64,000 nt of DNA, from contig OX463848.1 of NCBI GenBank assembly GCA_949825065.1, positions 33,137,491 to 33,201,490 of the forward strand. The letters are read 5' to 3'. Of the stretch, positions 12,461 to 22,100 are shown in pieces (the stretch's first letter is position 1; every line of letters starts with the position of its first letter). A model generated the notes under the pieces. The model was not told the origin of the DNA and ran no database searches. It worked only from the letters and a program-made list of their open reading frames with translations. The translations under genes were made by a program, and so were the position numbers. Source of the stretch: Odontocerum albicorne. Lineage: Eukaryota; Arthropoda; Insecta; Trichoptera; Odontoceridae.

Positions 12461-12845
12461 TAGTGGTGTCAAAAGATAGTTTTGTTGCATTTGAAATTAT
12501 GTGTGAAAGTACTGGCAACAACTTGTACTGCCTGTTTGAACTCTAGGCCTTTAGTCACTGTATAAGAGAAGAAAAAAATGTGGTGTGAGTCATTTTCCTT
12601 TCCTCATTATGTCGGATCTTTAATCCGTCGTCACTACTATTATTTTCCCACACAGATGGGTCGCTACCGGAGAAGTAGTCTCATTGGGTAGTTTTTTCCT
12701 CGTCACTACGTGTCGTCGCGCTCATAAAAAAAATAAAGAAGATTTCGATCTCCTATTGTAGATCGCGCTGGATGGGGTTTATTTTGTCACCCATAACAGC
12801 GTGGGGGGAGGTGGGATCGAACTGAAATGCATGATGGCTTTCGGA

Positions 12846-13060
12846 GGGTTGTACCGCGTGTTTAAGTTTATAATGGCAACATTTCGAAAACGTTGTAGTT
12901 TTCATGTTCAGGACTTCTTTGAAGTCAGTCAAATTCGCCAAGTAGCGGTACGTAGTCAACTTGGACATGTGGCGAAGTTGACTATGGACGAGCCCTGAAC
13001 ATGAAAACGGCAACGTTTTCAAAACGTTGGCATCAGAAACCAAACCACGCGATGCAATAC
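12846..13060. mobile_element. Old foldback/MITE
   Basis: Arms of about 68 bp at roughly 75% identity by eye: GTTGTACCGCGTG...GTTTTCATGTTCAGG against the complement of CCTGAACATGAAAAC...CACGCGATGCAATAC. The centre is about 75 bp. No ORF worth calling. Confidence 0.6.
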
Positions 13061-13222
13061 TTAGAAAGATCTTATACAAGTGATACGAAGAACCTCGAAA
13101 GCCTCAAAACAATCGTATATTTATTCATTAATATGTTTACTTTTCGTCTCGAAAAAAATACTATAAAATGTATTATTAGGATTCAGCTTTTATGATAAAT
13201 ATTGGCAATATTTACTTAATCC

Positions 13223-13329
<107 letters not shown>

Positions 13330-13333
<4 letters not shown>

Positions 13334-13451
13334 TGCTTCCTGATGGCAGCATCACGTGGCATCGGCGAGCAAAGGACCGAACTGTTGGAGTCAACTTGGG
13401 GAGACCTTCATACAGCAGTGGATCGACCCTGGTTGACAATGATGATGATGA

Positions 13452-13460
<9 letters not shown>
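13330..13460 (+). mobile_element. Non-LTR 3' terminus with (GAT)n tail
   Basis: Between two (AT)n tracts. It reads ITWHRRAKDRT and GETFIQQWIDPG across frames, the last residues of a jockey/RTE-like ORF2, followed by a GATGATGATGATGAT tail at 13440-13456, as these elements use. Then (AT)n and the assembly gap. Confidence 0.6.
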
Positions 13461-13491
<31 letters not shown>

Positions 13492-13504
13492 ATTCTATAT
13501 ATAT

Positions 13505-13704
13505 NNNNNNNNNNNNNNNNNNNNNNNNNNNNNNNNNNNNNNNNNNNNNNNNNNNNNNNNNNNNNNNNNNNNNNNNNNNNNNNNNNNNNNNNNNNNNNNN
13601 NNNNNNNNNNNNNNNNNNNNNNNNNNNNNNNNNNNNNNNNNNNNNNNNNNNNNNNNNNNNNNNNNNNNNNNNNNNNNNNNNNNNNNNNNNNNNNNNNNNN
13701 NNNN
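13505..13704. other. Assembly gap, 200 N
   Basis: Exactly 200 undetermined bases following an AT dinucleotide tract, which probably caused the break. The true length is unknown. Confidence 0.99.
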
Positions 13705-13854
13705 AGGAATGTAGCAACACCCAAGTATGATTCTCTTAGAGTCAACCCTAAAGAGGACAAATGATTGTTCAAACTGATCATGCTTTGTAGACAGTGGAGT
13801 GGAGTTAATTTTTATGGAAACTGCAATCAACACGCCACCACCTTACATTTTTTC

Positions 13855-15096
13855 CAGGGCTGTGGAGTCGGTGTCGGAGTCGGAACATTTTAGGCGGAGT
13901 CGGAGTCGGAAAAAATCGACCGACTCCGACTCCGTTTAATTATTTTAACATTTTTTTTAATGAATAACGTTACGGTATGTGTTAACCAGTTAACCTCTCA
14001 TCGTTTCATGCTAATTCCATTTAGACCACGAAAAGGAAATAAGATTTATATAAAGTATATTTACTTTCAAAAATCTTGTGTTCTATTCAATATTGAATCA
14101 AAAAAATAATAAACCTTTGTAATTTATTTTTAACAAACACTGTTTATTCCACTTTTTTATGACGGTATTACCCTACCGGTTTCAAGGCTTTCACCTCATC
14201 TTCAGGGGAGCGCAAACAAGACTAAATGCTGTTCGAACTGGCACCGATATAGACACTTCAACGGTTGGAGGCGGGGGGATGAGGAAGGCTAGGTATAATT
14301 TCGGCCAGGAGCGGGGAGATTTTGGGGAAATAACTATTCAACAGATGCTCCGATCGGTATACTGACTTAGAAATTTCTAGGGCCTCTAATCTGTCCAATT
14401 TATTTCCGTTGCCGCTAATATGTAAGAATTTGGCATCATCGATAGAAAAAGTATGATTCTCACGGTGACAATGATTAGCCATTTCAGAATAAATTAGAGG
14501 ATTTGTTAAGGCAGATTGGTGTTCAAGAAATCTCTTTTCAAAAGATCTTCCTGTCTTTCCTATATAGAAATTATCACAGTCAGCACATAAAAGTTTATAT
14601 CACATAATACCGTCATAAAAAAGTGGAATAAACAGTGTTTGTTAAAAATAAATTACAATGTCTTTAAACCTCCACAACGTTAATGCCTTAACTATAAACA
14701 ACATAATAAACCTTTTTATTTTAAAGTGTTTTCTTATTTTTTTTAATACCTACCTGTGTTGTTTTTCTAATTATTTTAAAAGTTTTATTTAATTCTTTTT
14801 TTAAAACTTAATATGTATTTTTAATATTATTTTTGTGTGAAGATATTGCTTAATGCGTATTGTTTATATATTTTTTTATTAAATTGTTTCATTTGTGTAC
14901 GAATATAATTAATATTTTATTTATACCTGTATCCATTATTAATAAGTCAATATAAATACATTAGGTAGACGCAGTAAATTATAAAATAAAATAAAAATTG
15001 AAGTCAGAGTCAAGAGTTGGAGTCGGAGTCGGAGTATAAAATAAATCCGGAGCCGGAGTCGGAGTCGGTAAATTTTCATCCGACTCCACAGCCCTG
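13855..15096. mobile_element. Non-autonomous hAT-like DNA transposon
   Basis: Ends CAGGGCTGTGGAGTCGG (13855) and the complement CCGACTCCACAGCCCTG (15096), a hAT-type CAGGG terminus. Flanks ATTTTTTC (13847-13854) and GTTTTTTC (15097-15104) form an 8-bp target duplication with one mismatch. Many GGAGTCGGAGTCGG subterminal repeats occur on both sides. No transposase is inside; the centre instead contains a Penelope-like remnant at 14118-14658 that inserted later. About 1.24 kb including the insert. Confidence 0.8.
14118..14658 (-). mobile_element. Penelope-like retroelement 3' fragment with GIY-YIG domain, bounded by inverted repeats
   Basis: The - strand encodes LLCADCDNFYIGKTGRSFEKRF (about 14590-14525), the CxxC...YIG.TGR core of the GIY-YIG endonuclease of Penelope-like elements, running on into EHQSALTNPLIYSEMANHCHRENHTF and ending at a stop in PPASNR (14258). 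The downstream sequence holds the CATCTTCAGG...CCGGTTTC-type motif seen at Penelope 3' ends. The fragment is flanked by an inverted repeat of about 52 bp, 14118-14170 against 14605-14658 (both include AAACAGTG or its complement next to TTATTCCACTTTTTTATGAC). The reverse transcriptase part is missing. Domain call from recalled family pattern. Confidence 0.72.
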
Positions 15097-15188
15097 GTTT
15101 TTTCACTCAGTTTAACACTTCTGTTCGATCTGTAAAAAATGTTACCATTAAAATCAAGTTCCTTTGTGCCAATTTCCAGTTTCAGCCA

Positions 15189-15394
15189 TGTTTGGGTCAA
15201 AAAATAGATGTCCGTGTTGCAGACTAGTATGGTACACAAGAATTACCAGGCTGCAAGACACATTTCTGTGTAAAAATTGTAAAACAAATTATTTTGCGAA
15301 CTCTTCCATACCTAGACTACACAGGATTGGAGATGAGTACGCTGCCATGTCCGACATTTTTGGAATTAGTTTGTTTACCTATATGGACTTTTGA
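15189..15394 (+). CDS. Small ORF with two CxxC pairs (zinc-ribbon-like), unidentified
   Basis: From the ATG at 15189: MFGSKNRCPCCRLVWYTRIT, then RLQDTFLCKNCKTNYFANSS, then a tail to a stop at 15394. The CPCC...CKNCK spacing of about 20 residues would suit a small zinc ribbon. It sits right outside the hAT right end. No family recognised; it may be a transposon scrap. Confidence 0.22.
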
Positions 15395-15837
15395 ATATCC
15401 GAATCTTGAAATGGGATCCCGGGTGTCTTTCGAGGACCTTGAAGAGCTTTTATGAACTACTTTTTAATTGATAATGGTTTAATTTTTAAACTATTTTTGT
15501 GATTTTTCCCCTGTGCTAAAGGAAATTTGTAAAGTTGCACCTATCTGATTCCGTATTTTGTTTACAATTGGTTTTCCAATGATTTGTATTTATGTATTTT
15601 TTGTGCAGTGCGACTGTGGATGCCCATATTGTATTGGTAACATATGATTTTGTAGGATTTGATATCTGATACTTTCGTTATGTTGTAATTTTTTTTTATA
15701 TATTCTATCTTTCTTAATATGATGTGCACTCACTATTGGCTCTTTTATTATTATTATTTTTGTTATAAGATACATTGTACCCTTTATTTAGATAAATAAA
15801 AATAAAATAAATAAGTCTTTTAATCAACCAATTTATT

Positions 15838-16080
15838 TCACAAAAAACGGACATTTTGAGAGAAGCATTTGACTCTTCTCAGTTTTTTGGCAAATGTAGA
15901 TATTCCCGGCTTACCATTAATATACTTGATACCCAGACCCTTTCCGCCATTTAGTTCTTTCATTTCAATTTGTTGGTGCAAAGTTTTTATGTATTTATGC
16001 TTCAAAGGTGTAAGGTCATTATACACCCGAACATTTTTACTACTAAGTAGTCTTTTGTGGGTAAGGATATATCAGGTCTG
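15838..16080 (-). pseudogene. Possible ORF1-type (FP25K-C-like) fragment of a non-LTR element
   Basis: The - strand reads THKRLLSSKNVRVYNDLTPL, then KHKYIKTLHQQIEMKELNGG, then KYINGKPGISTFAKKLRR. The pattern of a basic turn, N(D/E)xLTP, helix, then xYINGKxxI resembles the C-terminal domain shared by baculovirus FP proteins and the ORF1 of some insect CR1/jockey-like elements. This is a weak, pattern-based call; ORF1 of a retroelement is the more likely source. The frame is open for about 75 codons. Confidence 0.35.
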
Positions 16081-16689
16081 GTTAACACTACTGAGGATAA
16101 CTTTAATGGCTTATCAGGCTACTTAGTACCCAGATGAATGGTTTAAGTCATCCAGCAATATTGAGCTATCCACCTAATGCAACAAATTAAAAGTTTTCAT
16201 AGAATCATCCTTCAGTACATCAATGAGTTACAGATTGGCTTTTTTTTAACATTTGTTAATATAATATTGTTCTCTCTGGACGTTCTACCTTTGACTTCAT
16301 TAATAATCTGGCAAATATCTGAGCATCCCAAATCTCGACTTGGATTTATTTAAATATAGTCTTATGTACAGAAAGCTCTCCCTCCAAGACTCCAGTGTCA
16401 TACGATATGTGGACAGCCATGGTTTAAAGAGCTCTGTAGTTTTTGACATGACTTTGCAAATTTAGTCTTTACTATAGTTATTAGAAGGGTTATTCAAAAT
16501 CTGCAGGACGAGATTGATGGCATCCTTCGCATTACCTATACACTGTTGAGAATTCAATGATTCCATCATAAGTTTCAAATAACAAAAAAACACTGCAACA
16601 TAAATCAAGCGAAATTGATTTCAGGTCTGTCTTGTTTAAATAGTCACTACTCGTAGCTACTCATATGTCATGCGAGTACTTGAAGTCGA

Positions 16690-16860
16690 TAAAGTAGACA
16701 TTCCCGTTACTCAAAGCGGACATATCCAACTTTGCAGGAATACCATCCCCTTCAAATGCTGGAATTCTTAAAATACTGGCAAAATAACTATGAGCATACC
16801 CAATAAAAGCTGAATTAGCATTCTTCCTCCGTGGAGTGAAAAGATTGCATATTATAAAAT
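16690..16860 (-). pseudogene. Unidentified coding remnant
   Basis: About 57 open codons on the - strand: NLFTPRRKNANSAFIGYAHS, then YFASILRIPAFEGDGIPAKL, then DMSALSNGNVYFIDFKYSHD, then stop. Further short protein-like pieces follow downstream in other frames (for example LMMESLNSQQCIGNAKDAIN at about 16570-16510). It looks like a decayed gene from a transposable element or other inserted sequence. Family not recognised. Confidence 0.3.
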
Positions 16861-17099
16861 CTTCACAATATCGTTTTTTTTTTTTGTAAAATTATATCAG
16901 AACTAAAACATGCAATACTTAGATAAAGATAAAGTTTATATATGTATATCATCATTATTTATGAGCAAACATGTAGCTTTAACTTTCCCCATGAAATGGA
17001 ACCAGCATAAAAACAAAACTGCACTCTGTTAGACTTCAGAATTGGCATTCTATTTTCTATTATTGCATTCCACTTGAATAATTAATGAACTAAAGCCTT

Positions 17100-17640
17100 T
17101 TTAGCTCCCATGACATATAATGGGGTGCCGCATTCAATAAAGGCAAAGGCAGGATAACCAATTTAGATTGTCGATCGGAGCGTGGTTGTTATTGCGACAG
17201 GAGTTTGAGTACTTGGGCTTGCAAGAGGAATAACTAGTGGAAAAGGTTTGTGTGAGCTCTTGAGTGTGGTGTTTTTTGTTGTTTTATATTTATATTTTTA
17301 TATGTTTTTTAATGATTATGTACGGTATATTGTGGGATGAATGTTTTGGTCTGTCTGGAGTGATGAAGGGGGAGGAGTTTGATTTCGCGTGATGTATACA
17401 TATGTAGCTGAGTGTCACTGTTTGTCAGGTTGATGAGAATGTGCAACGGAGTTTTATATAATCAAAAATCGAAAAGAAGTATCGATTTATTTTTTCATGC
17501 TATATGTCCTCAGTGAGATACAGGCAAAATTCTAGTTTACTGGGGACATGACAAATGAAAGGCAACAAACCCAGATCAATTAAAATTGCGTGTCCAAATT
17601 AAATTACCTGTTGTTTTTTCGCAAATTATATATATTTATT
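17100..17640 (+). repeat. Dispersed repeat family X, longest copy
   Basis: Begins AGCTCCCATGACATATAATG and includes GTTATTGCGACAGGAGTTTG, TGTTTGTCAGGTTGATGAG and CCTCAGTGAGATACAGGC. It ends in an A/T tract. The first 180 bp match 54495-54665; the last 400 bp match copies 1 and 3. Confidence 0.75.
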
Positions 17641-17875
17641 GTCTTACTGTTTCCTACAACAGTAAGACTTTCTATATATATTTCTATCTTATTTCTCTGA
17701 AACATACATCGGAGGCAGTACAATTTCTTAACTTACTCTAATCTCTCATAGTTCACATATAAATTGCAAATACTCGTACAACTATAATTTTTGACAACCA
17801 TGACTTTTGACATATATACATTCATTATTAAATATTATTTAATCATTTTGTATACATTCTTTCAACCAACACTGA

Positions 17876-18111
17876 TACAGTACCCAGCGGTAAGTAATAC
17901 ACATCGGGCTTAAGAAAGAGACTGTCGGCCATAATCGGCTAACTTCGACTTTGTAGAGCGTCGTTTCTGTCGCTTGACAACGACTGACAAATCGCGACGG
18001 AACACGTGTATGAATGATAGAGACGACGCTCTACAAAGCGGAAGTTAGCCGATTATGGCCGACAGTCTCTTTCTTAAGCCCAATGTGTATTACTTACCGC
18101 TGAGTACTGTA
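17876..18111. mobile_element. MITE with arms of about 88 bp (foldback)
   Basis: Left arm TACAGTACCCAGCGGTAAG... pairs with ...CTTACCGCTGAGTACTGTA at the right end. The arms extend about 88 bp with few mismatches (both include GACTGTCGGCCATAATCGGC or its complement). About 60 bp of loop has no ORF. TA at each end fits a TA target duplication, hence a Tc1/mariner-type non-autonomous element. Confidence 0.82.
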
Positions 18112-18364
18112 AATCATTTTGATTTTCGCTACTCACATCATATTGCCTGCTTATAACAAATCACTAATGACCAAATTTGTTTTTTTATATCTGTCCTTTC
18201 ACTCTTCACCTAATTTATGCATGAGTTGATATAAAAATTGAAAAGCCATATAAACATTATGTATCCTTTTGATTGATGCCTTTCTTTATACAAAATCATT
18301 CAGTTATCTGTTAACCCACTCTGACACCTGCAATTATTCATCTATTGACCCTCTCTTGTCACCT

Positions 18365-18800
18365 TAGTTTTCACATACTCGTACACACATGCCATTTCTC
18401 TGTCGGGGTAGGCAGAGAGTTAGACTCTCCTATCTCTTTTCTTCTACATCCATGCACCTTCTACATTCTTTTTTTCTTCTTTTAAAATGTAATTCACTTG
18501 ATCCAACCATACTTTACTTGGTCTTTCTCTATTACGTCTTCCACTCACATTCCACTTCCACTCACTATATATTGGTTTTGTTAGTATTTCTTCCAACCAT
18601 CTCAGAGTGCTCTTTTTGTATTTTACTCCACACATCAGCGTTAAGTTCAATTTCATTCATATTACTTCATTTCGTATTTTGCCATACATTGTCATCCCAT
18701 GTATTCTTCTGAACTTACGCATTTCTACAGCATTTATTCGGCTTCTTTAAGTATTTTTTCACGTCTACGTTTCACTCTCATACATCAACGTTGGTGCTAA
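18365..18800 (-). pseudogene. Dominant non-LTR family, 3' end
   Basis: The - strand reads KKSTLRWLEEILTKPIY...[26 protein letters not shown] and ends with the common CTCTCTGCCTACCCCGACAG tail. Upstream (about 18800-18700) matches the ALLYGSE-type region in broken frames. Confidence 0.75.
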
Positions 18801-19019
18801 AATACTGTTGTGGACTATCAACTTAGCTGATTCAAAGATTTTTTAAATGAGTTATCTGTGGTAACAATATAAAAAAATAATCAAATTAATATTTAAAAAC
18901 GAAGTCTCAAAATATCACTTTATTAAATAGTAACCCCGTTTTTCGAAGAAAATACGTCGAAGTAGGTCTTAATAATTTATTTGGTGGCCATCACAAAAAA
19001 AAGTCTATCTTAACTGCAA

Positions 19020-19155
19020 CTAACTTCACAATCTTAACAACCAATCGCTGAAAGCCGTGAACATAGCCTAGCACTAACCTTTCCGGTGGTATTCTCGTGG
19101 TGTGGCAGTTTCACACTGTCAAGAAGGATAAAATATAAACAGTTTATTTGTGACG
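19020..19155 (+). promoter_or_regulatory. Probable eIF3d promoter/5' leader
   Basis: The stretch just upstream of the eIF3d ATG is less AT-rich than its surroundings. It contains a pyrimidine-rich CTAACCTTTCCGG segment at about 19074-19086, which could be a TCT/TOP-like start as used by translation-factor genes. No TATA box is obvious. The transcription start is inferred, not seen. An upstream non-coding exon is also possible. Confidence 0.35.
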
Positions 19156-22100
19156 ATGGCGGAACCAAACGAAGAATATGTTACTTTTGTGGCTCCAGTC
19201 ATCCAAGACAATCCCTTCGGATGGGGGCCCTGCGAAATGTTGGATCAATTCAGGGAAATGCCCTACCAACCTTTCAGTAAAGGAGACCGGCTGGGTAAAA
19301 TAAGTGACTGGACAGCCGTCCAGGACAAAAAATATGCCAGTGAGTCCAACTACATGTTAATTGTAGTTTTAAACTGTAAAATAAGAGTTTTTATGTTAGA
19401 ATACATCATATATAATGGATACAAGTTGCCTCAAACACGTAATATTTTACCCCCATATTGGTGTCGTCTCATAACCTCTTAGCGTGACAAGTATTTCGTT
19501 CAGAACAAGTAAAATGTCGAAACACACTCATTAGTAACTTTTTAATTTAAGTTTACTCGCAATAAACTATGCTTTTGTAAAAAAAAATGTTTAAAATAAA
19601 TGCGAACATGTTATGTTTAATAACTTGAAATAACAGTTTTTTTATATTTTTCAATAATAAAACTCTATATCAATTTTAAGTATTCATTTTATTAAATAAT
19701 TAATTTATCCCGTTATTGTACTCGTTAAAAATCAAATATTTTTGTAGAAATACTATAAGTTTTATTTTGAAAATCTATCAACTGATGTAAATTATATTTT
19801 TTGATTTTGTTAAATAAGTTGGTCTTCAATAATATGTAACACATTTCTTATTTTGCTGTTTGTTATACTAATCAATTGTTATTTATTTTATAGCTCAAAA
19901 CCATGTTTACCTTATTTTATAGCTCGAAAGAAATAAGATTTATATACTTAAAATTTTATTAATAAATTTAGATAATAAATAATGTACAATTTTCTTCATA
20001 AAGTTGGATAATAATGATGTACAATTGTCTTCAGTATTTCTAGATACCATTTTATTTCAATTCACATTAATATATAAACCTCTAAGGCATCTTAAAAGTG
20101 AAAAAAATACTTCTATACGTTATAACGCTGTCTGATACACTCCGAGTGTTTCCAGTTCTCAGAGAATTCATTAGATTATCAGCAAATTAGGGAATACTTT
20201 TAGTCGTTGGTTATATTTCAGTGTTCTTATAACAAAGGTCAAATTGATCTCCACAAACCCACGTTATAGCTGGGAAGCAGTGTGTTTAAGTTATTCTACT
20301 TTTAAAGTTGAATATGAAAAAAATGACAGTTAACCTCTCGAGTAGTAAGATATTAATGAAAATTTTAAAACTTCTTTTGTTCAGTTGGTAAAACATATAA
20401 CTAGCCGATAAATGATTTGATTGTGTGGTAACATCAATAGATGTCATTGATAGTCCAAATCCTGACAATCTGGAAATATTCAAGAAATAATCACTGCGCC
20501 CCAACCGCGGGGCCATACGCTATCTGACTCAGTATTTCATGACCCCACGGTTGGGGTGGTACTCACGGAGAAGTTAAATGAATTGCATATTTAAAACTTC
20601 AAAGCACAGACAATACTAAGTGTTTTATAATGCTCCTTGCAGACTGGTATGTTGCAAAATACACAGTAATATCTGGCCTTCTATCGTGGTTTCTAGGGGA
20701 CAGTTTGCATCTAGCTTTTCGGAGTATCACCTCACTGGAGGTCAAACTTCTTATAGGTCCTCTAACGGCAAGATAGGATCCAAGTCAATTGGAGTCTTTG
20801 GATCCAATGAATGGTTCTTCACTTGTTAATTCATCAACTCCAATGCAAGACTTCTGAGGAAACTTTTAATATTCTATTAAAGCTTTTCAAATTAAAAATA
20901 TCTCAACGCATAGCTGTACAAAAGTTATGTTTAAGAGTGTGATATAACAGGCATTTTGTGAGCGACCCGATGGTGGAGTTGTCTGATTTTTCCCCACCTC
21001 TGAAGGCATAGTGAATAGGCCATTCTGCATATAATATGCACAAATGAGGCCTAGCAGATATTATGACCTGACTGGAGAAGTCATTGGGTGTGAGGTATTA
21101 GACAAATAGGTAAAATTACTAACTATAGAAACATTTTTCCAGTGTAGATAATTAGTACAATTTTACAGCTCATGTAAAGATCTTTTCATAATGGTGTTTA
21201 CCCTTCCTGTCCTGTGTAACTAGTACACATTGCTTCTAAAAACTTTCATATCTCTATAAATGTAATAAATACTGGGTTCAGATTTTAGGTAATTTTCCGT
21301 CATACATTTACGCATTGAATGAAAAAAATTATATTAATAATAATTAGCACTTATCGGCCACATCAGAGTTATTTTGTGAAAATTGGGAATAAATTCACCA
21401 ATACAAACGTGTGCGACGTAGGTATATTCATTCTAAAAACCCGCTATGGGTGAGGAAGCGATGCTATATACGTCTCACTCTACTTCGGTATATGGGAACG
21501 CAAGAAATAGAATCTTAGTTCGCTCGCTTCAGTAGCTCATGGACTTTTTTGTTTGAGGTGGTTGCTTCGCCCGTTTTGTGAACGTCGGCCGATGTTTTTT
21601 TTTCATGTTTTCAGCAATTAAATTTCAATTATTATCACTTTTGACTTCAAATTTAATTAATTTAAGCAATTGGCTATGAATATTCTTATTTTTCCGATTT
21701 TTAAATGCTCATTTTTACATGTATATTGAATACACAGCACAGGAAAAGAAGGATTAATATCAACAAAAAGGACAATTTAATGAATAATTCATTCTTTCAG
21801 ATAAGTATGCTTCTCAATTTGGCAGTGGAAGTCAATATGCCTACTACCATGAAGAAGATGAGTCCACCTTCCATTTGGTTGACACAACCAGGGAGCAAAA
21901 ACCCCCGTATCAACGTGGACGCTTCAGGGGGAACCAGAGGGCCATGAGAGGCCGTGGTGCCAGGGGACAGGGTGGTGTGGGAGCCCTGAAGGGCAAGCCA
22001 CGAGACCAGAAGAGAGGCAAGAAGTGGGGGCAGAGAGGGGCACCCCACAAGATAAGAGATGCTTCCGTCACTGTGAGACCAGATTGGGTGACAATAGAAG

